Shown: positions 1 through 6,206, numbered from the stretch's first letter. The stretch is DNA of 7,090 nucleotides from Planctomycetes bacterium RIFCSPHIGHO2_12_FULL_52_36 (GCA_001828545.1 MHYW01000040.1:1-7090); one strand, 5' to 3'. Translations and numbers: made by a program. The notes: generated by a model from the letters alone, not told the origin.

Positions 1-70
1 TCCTGCAGAAGCGGCATTTTTTATTGAATTTTGAAAACCTCTTTATCGTGTCATCTCTTCTTTCTCGCAT
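1..70 (-). CDS. rpsR: 30S ribosomal protein S18, N-terminal fragment (runs off the window)
   Basis: Only the first 23 codons are present; the gene continues past position 1. The translation starts MRERRDDTIKRF and reaches KKCRFCR, the zinc-ribbon-like CxxC region typical of the N-terminus of cysteine-containing bacterial S18. S18 binds the platform of the 30S subunit next to S6. The ATG at 70-68 lies three bases after the ssb stop codon (76-74). A purine-rich AGGAGGAG run inside the end of ssb, about 15 bases upstream, could serve as ribosome binding site, so translation is probably coupled to ssb. The order rpsF-ssb-rpsR is widely conserved in bacteria, which supports the call despite the short fragment; rplI would be expected next. 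Seen directly: start, frame and CRFC motif. Inferred: the full-length product. Confidence 0.88.
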   Translation of the reverse strand, partial: MRERRDDTIKRFSKFNKKCRFCR

Positions 71-73
71 GGC

Positions 74-484
74 TTAAAAGGGTATCTCCTCCTCGCTGAT
101 GTCTGGTTTTCGGGGAGTGGTTGGTTCCACTCCTGTCTCAGGGGGACGTTTCTTTGTGGCCCCCACAAACTCAAAATTATCAGCTACGACCTTCAGGGCA
201 TTCCGTTTCTGCCCTTCCTTGGACTCCCACTGTTGAAACTGAAGCCTGCCCTCTACAAATATAGGGTTGCCTTTAGAGAAATATTCGCTTATGACCTCTG
301 CCCGGCGGCCAAACATACTCACGTCTACAAAGCAGACCTCTTCCTTGGCTTCCCCAGTGGGACTGGTCCACTTCCTGTTCATAGCCATACCGAAGGCCAC
401 TACGGCCGTCCCCTGGGGGGTGTAGCGTAGCTCAGGGTCACGAGTCAGATTACCCATCAAGAATACCTTGTTCAGGCTAGCCAT
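74..484 (-). CDS. ssb: Single-stranded DNA-binding protein
   Basis: This 136-residue protein coats single-stranded DNA during replication, recombination and repair and recruits partner proteins. Residues 1 to about 108 form the OB-fold: it opens MASLNKVFLMGNLTRDPELR, matching the family start (N-x-V-x-L-x-G-N-L-x-x-D-P-E-x-R), and continues through the VCFVDVSMFGRRAE and GNPIFVEGRLQ strands. A short proline- and threonine-rich linker follows. The last residues, DISEEEIPF, are the acidic tip ending in the conserved I-P-F that docks to partner proteins. The length is a little below the usual 150-180 because the linker is short. The ATG at 484 follows an AAAGGGAGGG site (504-495) at a 10-base distance. 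The gene sits between rpsF and rpsR, its usual place. Nothing looks damaged. Confidence 0.96.
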   Translation of the reverse strand: MASLNKVFLMGNLTRDPELRYTPQGTAVVAFGMAMNRKWTSPTGEAKEEVCFVDVSMFGRRAEVISEYFSKGNPIFVEGRLQFQQWESKEGQKRNALKVVADNFEFVGATKKRPPETGVEPTTPRKPDISEEEIPF

Positions 485-515
485 AGTCTTTCAACCCTCC
501 CTTTAAACCTTATTT

Positions 516-857
516 CTAGGTAGTTACTGCTAGAGGACCAGGGGGCTGTCCCACAACGGGTAGTTCCGGCTTCTTTTCCACCTTCAGTATAAGATTCCTG
601 ACGATAATCTCAGAGAGTTGACACTCCCTCCGTATGGAGACAATAGACCCCATTGGTGCCTCAAAATATACCAGCATATAGGTGCCTCTCTTGTGGGGGC
701 CTATTTTATAGGCCAGCTTCCTCTCTGCCCATTTTTCCGTACTTAATACCTTGGCCCCACCTTTTTGAATGACTTCCTGTACGCGTTTTACCACACCGTC
801 CCAGTCATTGCTGGCCACGTTATTATCAATGAGAAACATCGCCTCATAGGTTCTCAA
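516..857 (-). CDS. rpsF: 30S ribosomal protein S6 (TTG start preferred)
   Basis: S6 binds 16S rRNA on the 30S platform together with S18. The preferred product is 114 residues, starting MRTYEAMFLIDNNVA and continuing through KWAERKLAYKI, KRGTYMLVYFEAP and a LSEIIVRNLIL stretch, all normal S6 landmarks. A longer reading from an ATG at 881 adds eight residues (MAPGGVNS). I prefer the TTG at 857 because an AGGAGGAG Shine-Dalgarno run at 873-866 lies exactly eight bases upstream of it and would otherwise be coding sequence, and because S6 proteins normally begin with M-x-x-Y-E. The ATG at 881 does have a weaker AAGGA five bases upstream, so it cannot be excluded. The C-terminus is a short tail with no known motif. 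The gene is followed by ssb after 31 bases. Confidence 0.93.
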   Translation of the reverse strand: MRTYEAMFLIDNNVASNDWDGVVKRVQEVIQKGGAKVLSTEKWAERKLAYKIGPHKRGTYMLVYFEAPMGSIVSIRRECQLSEIIVRNLILKVEKKPELPVVGQPPGPLAVTT

Positions 858-865
858 GCTATTTA

Positions 866-873
866 CTCCTCCT
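866..873 (-). promoter_or_regulatory. Strong Shine-Dalgarno site deciding the rpsF start
   Basis: The minus strand reads AGGAGGAG here, followed by the eight bases TAAATAGC and then TTG. The match to the anti-Shine-Dalgarno sequence and the spacing are close to ideal. This argues that translation begins at TTG 857-855 and not at the ATG of 881-879, within whose reading frame this site lies. Confidence 0.75.
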
Positions 874-926
874 GGTGCCATTCTAATCCTTTGCTTTGAT
901 AGAAGACAGGCCCTTCGCTTTGGCCG

Positions 927-1481
927 CTAGTTAAACCTCTTCATGCACTCCTCTACTCCCCCTCTTATCCAATCCAGCAGGGCCTCGTTGACCCTCTCTA
1001 ATGCACCCTCCAGTTCCTCCTTCTCCTCCTTTAGAAAGGGGGAGAGGACGTATTCCCTGGCCTCCCCATGGAGGGGGTGGCCAATGCCTACCCTCAGGCG
1101 GGGGAAGTCCTTGCTTTCCAGACAAGACATAATGGACTCCAGCCCATTATGTCCACCACTGGAACCTCTTCTCCTTATCCTCAACTTGCCCAGTGGTAGG
1201 TTCAGGTCATCACAGATTACCATTATTGAGTCCACAGGACAAGAGTAGTTTTTCTGGAGTTCCCTCACCGTACGGCCACTCTCATTGACATAGGTAAGAG
1301 GTTTTACCAAAAGGACGGTCTCTCCATCTATTACCTTCTCGCCCACCAGGGCATGGAACCTCTTACTCTCCACCTTTACCCCTAGACTCTCCGCCAATCT
1401 ATCCACTACCATAAAACCCATATTGTGCCTGGTCCTGCTATACTTAGGACCTGGATTCCCAAGACCCACCACTATCTTCAT
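927..1481 (-). CDS. pth: Peptidyl-tRNA hydrolase
   Basis: Pth cleaves the ester bond of peptidyl-tRNAs that drop off the ribosome, recycling tRNA in the cytoplasm. The 184-residue length is normal. Family motifs are in order: VVGLGNPG with Asn9, TRHNMGF with the catalytic His19, KPLTYVNESG, ICDDLNLPLGKLRIR with the Asp pair, and SSGGHNGLESI with the conserved Asn. Two positions differ from the commonest form: the usual TYMN is TYVN, and the usual HDD or YDD is CDD; both look tolerable. The start MKIVVGLGNPG agrees with the family, so the ATG at 1481 is secure. There is no Shine-Dalgarno sequence before it: the preceding bases are a CTACTG heptamer repeat. Upstream is rplY (81 bases away), a common arrangement; rpsF follows. 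Confidence 0.96.
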   Translation of the reverse strand: MKIVVGLGNPGPKYSRTRHNMGFMVVDRLAESLGVKVESKRFHALVGEKVIDGETVLLVKPLTYVNESGRTVRELQKNYSCPVDSIMVICDDLNLPLGKLRIRRRGSSGGHNGLESIMSCLESKDFPRLRVGIGHPLHGEAREYVLSPFLKEEKEELEGALERVNEALLDWIRGGVEECMKRFN

Positions 1482-1483
1482 AG

Positions 1484-1561
<78 letters not shown>

Positions 1562-1564
<3 letters not shown>

Positions 1565-2212
1565 CTTCTCTTCTTCTGCCTCCTCTTCTTCCTTAGGTTT
1601 CCTGGTAATTACTTCGGGCTCCTTTGCGGCCTCCTCCCCTTCCACGGCAGGTTTAGCCGCCTCTTCCACTGGCTTCCTCACTATGGCCACAGGGATGTCC
1701 AGGTGCTCATGGGCAAGCTTCACCCCGGAAGGGAGTGAAACACCCTTTAAGGTAAGGGAGTCTCCCACCTTTAACCCGGAGACGTCTGCAAATAATTTAT
1801 CTGGAATGGCGGTGGGTAGACACTCCACAAGTACTTCCCTTAAGGTCTGTTCCAGGACCCCTCCTTCCGTCACACCAACGGGGGTGCCTTTCAACTCCAG
1901 GTGTACCCTCAACTCTATACGCTTGTCCATGGCAATGCGTACAAAGTCTGCGTGGAGTATCTCCCTGCCCATGGCATCGTATTGTAAATCTTTTAATAGG
2001 GCCATCTCCTCCTGGTTATCCCAACGGAGGCTGACTATCCTTGCCCCAGACTTCAGCACCTCCTTCAGTGCCTTTTCCGCCGTTAAGAGGACAATATTGT
2101 CCTTCCTCAACCCATACAAGACCACCGGGACCTTTCCAGTCCGCCTTAACCTCCTGGAACCCCTGGAACCCAAAAGGTCCCTTGTTTCTACCGTTAATAC
2201 GTTACTTGCCAT
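1562..2212 (-). CDS. rplY: 50S ribosomal protein L25 (general stress protein CTC/TL5 type)
   Basis: L25 of the CTC/TL5 type binds 5S rRNA in the large subunit. The 216-residue protein has the two expected domains. The N-terminal 5S-binding domain, about residues 1-92, carries TRDLLGSRGSRRLRRTGKVP followed by VVLYG, a family hallmark. The C-terminal beta domain runs to about residue 180 and ends near HEHLDIPVAIVRKP. A low-complexity acidic tail rich in E, A and K follows and ends EEEEAEEEK; such tails are common in this family. The ATG at 2212 is preceded by AGGGAGAGAGGG, which fills the whole 12-base gap to the prs stop and should act as ribosome binding site. The stop codon TAA is the first three bases of a heptamer-repeat element that leads into pth. 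Confidence 0.95.
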
Positions 2213-2224
2213 CCCTCTCTCCCT

Positions 2225-3193
2225 CTAGACAAAAAGTGCACTGACAGACTGGTTTGTGTGAATCCTCCTGATGGCCTCGCCCAGGAGTTCCGCTATGGTC
2301 AACACCTTTATCTTCTTACCCAGGGATTTGGCCCTGTCGTTCAGGGGAACGGTGTCCGTAATGGCTATCTCCTTTATCGGGGCCGCGGCCAACTTTTCTG
2401 CCGCAGAACCACACAGGATCGCATGGGTAGTACCCACATAAATGTCCTTAGCACCCTTATCCCTGAGCACCCTGGCGGCCTGTGCTATGGAACCTCCTGT
2501 GGCTATTATGTCATCTATCATGATTACGTTCTTCCCTTCCACCTCCCCAATGACGAACCCTATCTCCGTCTCCTCTGGTCCTATCCTCCTCTTATCTACC
2601 ACGGCCATCCTTATGTTCAATTTCTTAGAATAGGCCTTGGCAATCTTTATCCCTCCCACGTCCGGGGAGACTACCACTGCGTCAGGTATCTCTAATTCCT
2701 TGTAGTAGTTAGCCAGCACGGGGAAGGCATAGATGTGGTCTACGGGGAGGTCAAAGAAGCCCTGAATCTGTGCCGCATGGAGGTCCATGGCCAGCACCCT
2801 GTCCACCCCTGCCTTAGTGATGAGATTGGCCACCAGTTTGGCAGTAATGGGTACCCTGCCCTCATCCTTACGGTCTTTCCTGGCATATCCGTAATAAGGG
2901 ATAACCGCCGTAATCCTTGCCGCAGAGGCCCTCTTTATACAGTCAATCAGTATGAGCAACTCCATCAGGTTCTCGTTTACGGGAGGACACACCGATTGGA
3001 CCAGAAAGACGTCTGCGCCCCTTATATCCTCGTTTACTTTCACGTCTATCTCCCCGTCAGGGAACCGCCCGAGATAGGCATCCCCCAGGGGTATGTCTAA
3101 GTAGTTGCAAATCTTCTGGGCCAGGGCGGAATTAGAATTCCCGGTGAAAATCTTCAGACTGTCTAGCCCGTCTACAAGCATCTTGGAATCCAT
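2225..3193 (-). CDS. prs: Ribose-phosphate pyrophosphokinase (PRPP synthase)
   Basis: Prs makes PRPP from ribose 5-phosphate and ATP for purine, pyrimidine, histidine, tryptophan and NAD synthesis. The 322-residue length is normal for class I enzymes. Landmarks in order are GRFPDGEIDVKV (about 42-53), the NENLMELLILIDC helix, IPYYGYARKDRKD (98-110) with the ATP-contacting region, DLHAAQIQGFF (137-147) with its conserved His, SPDVGGIKIA, the KRR flexible catalytic loop (201-203), and the PRPP-binding loop DDIIATGGS (227-235). The C-terminus EAIRRIHTNQSVSALF is typical. The ATG at 3193 has a moderate GAGAGTGAAG site just upstream. It lies 30 bases after glmU and 12 before rplY, the common glmU-prs-rplY order, probably one operon. 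All key residues I can check are present. Confidence 0.97.
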   Translation of the reverse strand: MDSKMLVDGLDSLKIFTGNSNSALAQKICNYLDIPLGDAYLGRFPDGEIDVKVNEDIRGADVFLVQSVCPPVNENLMELLILIDCIKRASAARITAVIPYYGYARKDRKDEGRVPITAKLVANLITKAGVDRVLAMDLHAAQIQGFFDLPVDHIYAFPVLANYYKELEIPDAVVVSPDVGGIKIAKAYSKKLNIRMAVVDKRRIGPEETEIGFVIGEVEGKNVIMIDDIIATGGSIAQAARVLRDKGAKDIYVGTTHAILCGSAAEKLAAAPIKEIAITDTVPLNDRAKSLGKKIKVLTIAELLGEAIRRIHTNQSVSALFV

Positions 3194-3223
3194 ATCTTCA
3201 CTCTCTTAATATTAAAAAGACTC

Positions 3224-4186
3224 TTAGAGATTTGGACCTATCTCGGCACCATCCCCAAGCATGGTGCCTTCCTTCAGATACACAAAGGGCCCTACACGGC
3301 ACCCCTTGCCGACTACCGTCCCTTTACTGATATAGGTAAAGGGATATAAAACTGTACCCACTCCTATCTCCGCCCCCTCTTCTACGAACGTGCTGGAAGG
3401 GGCTATCACCGTGACTCCACTGTCCATAATACGTCTCAAGGTCTCTTCACAGGCTATCTGTGAAAGCCTGGCCAAATCAGCCTGGGAGTTTACTCCAAGG
3501 AGTTCCCTGGCGTTAGCTATGGGCATGGTCTCTACCCTCCCACCCCTACCGTTAAGTAGTTCCACCACCTGAGTCAAGTAGTACTCCCCCTTCTTATTAT
3601 CCGGGGTAAGCCCTTCCAGTACCCTTGAGAGGGGATCTGCCTTAAAGCAATATATACCGGCGTTTACCTCTCTTGCCTGCCTTTCCTCTCCCGTTAGGTC
3701 CACCTCTTCTACTATCTTTGTCACGCGCCCCTCCCTGTCCCTGATTACCCTCCCATACCCTGTGGGGTCCTCGGGACAGATAGTTAGCAAGGTGACCTCT
3801 GCCTGCGTCTCACCGTGGAGCCTGAATAACTCCCTTAAGGTCTCGGCCCTCACCAGTGGCGTGTCCCCATAGAGCACGAGTACGTCTCCCTCGCTCCCCC
3901 GTAGCAGTGGACTGGCTACTTTTAGGGCATGGCCCGTCCCAAGCTGTTGGGACTGCTCCACCCACTCAACGTCCAACCCCTCCACTGCCTCTACCACCTC
4001 CTCCTTATAACTCCCCACCACTACTATCACCCTTCCTACCCCTGCCCCCCTGACCGCCTTTACCACCCATTCCAGGAGGGGCCTGCCGCAGAGTTTGAAA
4101 AGCACCTTGGGATAGGGAGAATTCATGCGGGTGCCCTTCCCAGCGGCTAGTATCACCGCCGTCCGTTCATAACCTGGTTTCTGCAC
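3224..4186 (-). CDS. glmU: UDP-GlcNAc pyrophosphorylase, short GlmU lacking the acetyltransferase part
   Basis: GlmU normally has about 450-460 residues: an N-terminal uridyltransferase making UDP-GlcNAc, and a C-terminal left-handed beta-helix acetyltransferase. This protein has 320. The uridyltransferase looks complete: VILAAGKGTRM (11-21), PKVL (26-29), EQSQQLGTGHAL, VLYGDTPLV with the metal-binding Asp, GYGRVIRD, and VNAGIYCF. A few beta-helix turns follow (ISKGTVVGKGCRVGPFVYLK) and the protein ends GAEIGPNL. The turns that carry the acetyltransferase active site (Arg333, Lys351, His363 in E. coli numbering) are absent. The 30 bases before prs hold no remnant in any frame, so this is not a recent frameshift. 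Start is GTG at 4186, behind a closely spaced AAGGA; an in-frame TAA lies just upstream. The product may be a dedicated sugar-phosphate uridyltransferase. Confidence 0.88.
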   Translation of the reverse strand: MQKPGYERTAVILAAGKGTRMNSPYPKVLFKLCGRPLLEWVVKAVRGAGVGRVIVVVGSYKEEVVEAVEGLDVEWVEQSQQLGTGHALKVASPLLRGSEGDVLVLYGDTPLVRAETLRELFRLHGETQAEVTLLTICPEDPTGYGRVIRDREGRVTKIVEEVDLTGEERQAREVNAGIYCFKADPLSRVLEGLTPDNKKGEYYLTQVVELLNGRGGRVETMPIANARELLGVNSQADLARLSQIACEETLRRIMDSGVTVIAPSSTFVEEGAEIGVGTVLYPFTYISKGTVVGKGCRVGPFVYLKEGTMLGDGAEIGPNL

Positions 4187-4238
4187 GCTTCCTTGTTATT
4201 TCCATTTTTACCCAATTACCTTTTTTGCTTCTCCCTTT

Positions 4239-4263
4239 GGGCGGGGGTAAACCCTGCCCCTAC
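4239..4263. repeat. GC-rich hairpin repeat between tRNA-Gln and glmU
   Basis: On the plus strand GGGCGGGG (4239-4246) and CCCTGCCC (4252-4259) pair across a five-base GTAAA loop with one G-T pair; on the minus strand that pair becomes an A-C mismatch. The flanking CCTAC makes the whole unit read GTAGGGGCAGGGTTTACCCC on the minus strand. From memory, similar sequences recur between genes in many environmental bacteria. No T-run follows it in the direction of transcription, so it is a poor candidate for an intrinsic terminator, although it could act as a processing or stability hairpin for the tRNA 3' side. Confidence 0.55.
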
Positions 4264-4278
4264 ATTCGGTGGATTAGG

Positions 4279-4353
4279 TGGCTACCCGGGGAGGACTCGA
4301 ACCTCCAATAAGAGAACCAAAATCTCTAGTGTTACCAATTACACCACCGGGTA
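4279..4353 (-). tRNA. tRNA-Gln, anticodon UUG
   Basis: A complete 75-base tRNA cloverleaf, read on the minus strand. The acceptor stem TACCCGG pairs fully with CCGGGTA, including the weak U1-A72 pair characteristic of bacterial tRNA-Gln. The D stem is GTGT/ACAC with loop AATTGGTA. The anticodon stem AGAGA/TCTCT encloses TTTTGGT, giving anticodon TTG. The variable region is TATT, the T stem GGAGG/CCTCC holds TTCGAGT, the discriminator is G and CCA is encoded. The first 15 bases are also the last five codons of ilvD, including its stop. No separate promoter is evident in the ilvD end, so the tRNA is probably cut out of a longer transcript or uses a promoter within ilvD. Confidence 0.97.
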
Positions 4354-6009
4354 ATGATTGGCCTCCAGCACCGCTCCCCTATGGGCAGAGCCTACCAATC
4401 TTGCATACCTGGCCAGATACCCGTTTACCTCGGGCCTGATGGGCTTCCACCCCTCCCGGCGTCTCTTCAGGATATTTTCAGGGACGTTCAGTTCCAGCCG
4501 GCGAGCGGGGATGTCTATCACTATCTCATCCCCTTCCTCCACCAGGGATATAAGTCCGCCCACTACGGCCTCGGGGCTGACGTGCCCTATACATGGGCCG
4601 CGCGTACCCCCCGAAAAGCGACCGTCGGTAATCAAGGCCACAGAGGTATCCATGCCCATACCTGCCAGGGCCGCCGTGGGAGAGAGCATCTCCCTCATCC
4701 CTGGCCCTCCCTGGGGCCCTTCATATCGTATTACCACCACACTGCCTGGCCTTATGTCTTTATCCATTATGGCCTTCATGGCCCCTTCTTCATGGTCAAA
4801 TACCCTGGCGGTGCCTTTGAACCTTAATGCCTCTTTAGCCACTGCACTCTGCTTTACCACCGCCCCTTGAGGGGCGAGGTTGCCATAGAGTATGGCTATC
4901 CCGCCTTCCTCCCCCTTGACCTCCTCCTTACTCTTTATCACCGCCGGGTCTGCTACTTCTGCATCCTTTGTTATGTCCTTAATCTTTTTGCCACTTATTG
5001 TTAGGCAGTTGAAGAGGTCGTCTTCAAGCCTCTTCATGGCCGCAGGGACACCTCCCGCATAATAGAAATCTTCCAGATAGTACTCCCCCCCTGGCACCAG
5101 GCTTACCAGGTGAGGTATCTTCCGACTGATACGGTCAAAGACCTCTAACCCCAACTCTATCCCTGCCTCCCTTGCTATAGCTGGTATATGGAGGCACGTA
5201 TTTGTGGAACCTCCCAGGGCCATGTCCATTATAATGGCATTCTCAAAGGCCTCCCTGGTCATTATCTTTCTGGAATTAATACCCTCTTTCACCAACCTGA
5301 CTGACACCTGTCCGCTCCTGAAGGCTATCCTGTCCTTCTCTGCGGAGACGGCCAGACTCGCCGCACACCCTGGCAGGGACATCCCCATGGCCTCCGTCAG
5401 GCAGGCCATTGTGTTGGCCGTATAAAGCCCCTGACAGGAACCTGCCCCTGGACATGCCTCCATCTCCAGCTTGTCCATCTCCTCCTGGGTAATCTCTCCC
5501 TTACGCCTCCTGCCCACAGCCTCAAAGGTATCCGCAACCATGGACAGCCTGCGGCCCCTGTAATGGCCGCACAGCATGGGCCCTGCCGTTACCACCACAC
5601 CAGGGATATTCAACCTGGCAAGGGCCATGAGCATCCCGGGGGTAATCTTGTCGCAATTGGTCAGGAGCACCAGCCCGTCCAGGCAGTGTGCATTAGCCAC
5701 GCACTCAATGGCATCAGCAATTATCTCCCTGGAAGGCAGGGAATAACGCATCCCAGGGTGCCCCATTGCTATACCATCGCAAATCCCTGGTACACCAAAG
5801 AGGAAGCTCACCCCGCCAGCCGCATATATACCCTTCTCTATGGCTGACTCCAGCCGCCGCATGTGGACATGGCCGGGGATAAGCTCCGTGAAACTGCTGG
5901 CTACCCCTATAAAGGGCTTTGCCATGTCCTCCTTGCCCAGACCAGTGGCATAAAGGAGGGACCTGGCGGCAGCCCTCTCTAACCCTTTCTTTACCGTGTC
6001 GCTACGCAT
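4339..6009 (-). CDS. ilvD: Dihydroxy-acid dehydratase
   Basis: IlvD dehydrates 2,3-dihydroxy-isovalerate and 2,3-dihydroxy-3-methylvalerate to the 2-oxo acids of valine, leucine, isoleucine and pantothenate synthesis. The 556 residues match the shorter family form. Iron-sulfur ligand candidates are Cys77 (GVPGICDGIAMGH), Cys119 (TNCDKITPGM) and Cys192 (PGAGSCQGLYTANTM). Other landmarks are MRYSLPSREIIADAIE, LGGSTNTCLH, and DTSVALITDGRFSGGTRGPC with the catalytic-site Ser region. The last conserved stretch is YARLVGSAHRGAVL; the final EANHYPVV is an extension, and YPVV plus the TAA stop are encoded by the 5' end of the tRNA-Gln gene. The ATG at 6009 fits the family start but has no good Shine-Dalgarno sequence: the preceding bases are TTGGGGTCTAA, the edge of a heptamer-repeat hairpin. 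Confidence 0.97.
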   Translation of the reverse strand: MRSDTVKKGLERAAARSLLYATGLGKEDMAKPFIGVASSFTELIPGHVHMRRLESAIEKGIYAAGGVSFLFGVPGICDGIAMGHPGMRYSLPSREIIADAIECVANAHCLDGLVLLTNCDKITPGMLMALARLNIPGVVVTAGPMLCGHYRGRRLSMVADTFEAVGRRRKGEITQEEMDKLEMEACPGAGSCQGLYTANTMACLTEAMGMSLPGCAASLAVSAEKDRIAFRSGQVSVRLVKEGINSRKIMTREAFENAIIMDMALGGSTNTCLHIPAIAREAGIELGLEVFDRISRKIPHLVSLVPGGEYYLEDFYYAGGVPAAMKRLEDDLFNCLTISGKKIKDITKDAEVADPAVIKSKEEVKGEEGGIAILYGNLAPQGAVVKQSAVAKEALRFKGTARVFDHEEGAMKAIMDKDIRPGSVVVIRYEGPQGGPGMREMLSPTAALAGMGMDTSVALITDGRFSGGTRGPCIGHVSPEAVVGGLISLVEEGDEIVIDIPARRLELNVPENILKRRREGWKPIRPEVNGYLARYARLVGSAHRGAVLEANHYPVV

Positions 6010-6016
6010 TTAGACC

Positions 6017-6093
6017 CCAAGGGCCAGGGACTAGGGGATAGGGACTAGCAATCTTCTTTCTCTAACCCCTAATCCCTAGCCCCTAACCCCTAG
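6017..6093 (-). repeat. Heptamer-repeat hairpin element in the ilvD leader
   Basis: On the minus strand the first arm (6093-6062) is CTAGGGG, TTAGGGG, CTAGGGA, TTAGGGG, TTAG. A 13-base loop AGAAAGAAGATTG follows (6061-6049). The second arm (6048-6017) is CTAGTCC, CTATCCC, CTAGTCC, CTGGCCC, TTGG. Pairing the 32-base arms gives 30 pairs, seven of them G-U, with two mismatches. The wobble pairs form only in minus-strand RNA, the strand that encodes ilvD; on the plus strand those positions would be A-C mismatches. The element ends seven bases before the ilvD start codon, so it would form a large stem in the ilvD 5' leader. I see no coding potential in it. Confidence 0.85.
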
Positions 6094-6123
6094 TTTATAA
6101 AACCTCCAAACTGGGGATGTTAT
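6094..6123 (-). promoter_or_regulatory. Weak candidate promoter for ilvD
   Basis: On the minus strand ATAACA (6123-6118, four of six bases of the -35 consensus) is followed after 18 bases by TATAAA (6099-6094, five of six of the -10 consensus). It lies between the terminator-like region after the upstream genes and the hairpin repeat, where an ilvD promoter would be expected. Transcription would start close to the first arm of the repeat, giving a leader of roughly 80 bases. The match is modest and could be chance. Confidence 0.3.
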
Positions 6124-6150
6124 CACGGCCCTGGTGGCAAGTCAAGGGTT

Positions 6151-6206
6151 AAAAATCACGGACAAACCCTTAACCGTCCGCCAGGCAATACTATATTAGC
6201 CTGGCG
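6151..6206 (-). terminator. Tandem or competing hairpins after the cysteine-rich small gene
   Basis: Directly after the stop codon of the small gene, the minus strand holds the perfect 8-base inverted repeat CGCCAGGC (6206-6199) and GCCTGGCG (6186-6179), with AATA/TATT able to pair inside the loop. A second stem, CGGAC (6180-6176) and GTCCG (6163-6159), overlaps its end and is followed by TGATTTTT (6158-6151). The second stem plus T-run has the form of an intrinsic terminator, though weak (5-6 pairs, 12-base loop). The two stems share two bases, so they could compete. A further inverted repeat AAGGGTT/AACCCTT (6144-6150 and 6165-6171) also overlaps. The region probably ends the hutI transcript. 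Confidence 0.5.

Noticed and set aside
1683..2228. A 181-residue open frame on the plus strand
   Set aside because: It lies opposite rplY, whose protein is clearly recognisable. The frame has low-complexity composition, no domain and no ribosome binding site.
2258..3100. Plus-strand open frames of 145 and 121 residues
   Set aside because: They are antisense shadows of prs, whose motifs are complete across the same bases.
3194..3260. Frameshift or sequencing error truncating glmU
   Set aside because: Only 30 bases separate the stop from prs; all three frames there contain stops and none shows beta-helix sequence, so no missing half could be restored locally.
4167..4205. Short upstream frame (MEITRKRAETRL) overlapping the glmU start
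   Set aside because: It has no clear ribosome binding site and could easily arise by chance. It could affect glmU translation, but nothing in the sequence supports that.
4354..4870. Two long plus-strand open frames (157 and 170 residues)
   Set aside because: Both are antisense to the conserved end of ilvD and encode nothing recognisable; they are by-products of its base composition.
6017..6123. T-box or leader-peptide attenuator controlling ilvD
   Set aside because: No conserved T-box sequence, specifier loop or peptide rich in branched-chain residues could be found; the region is repeat sequence.
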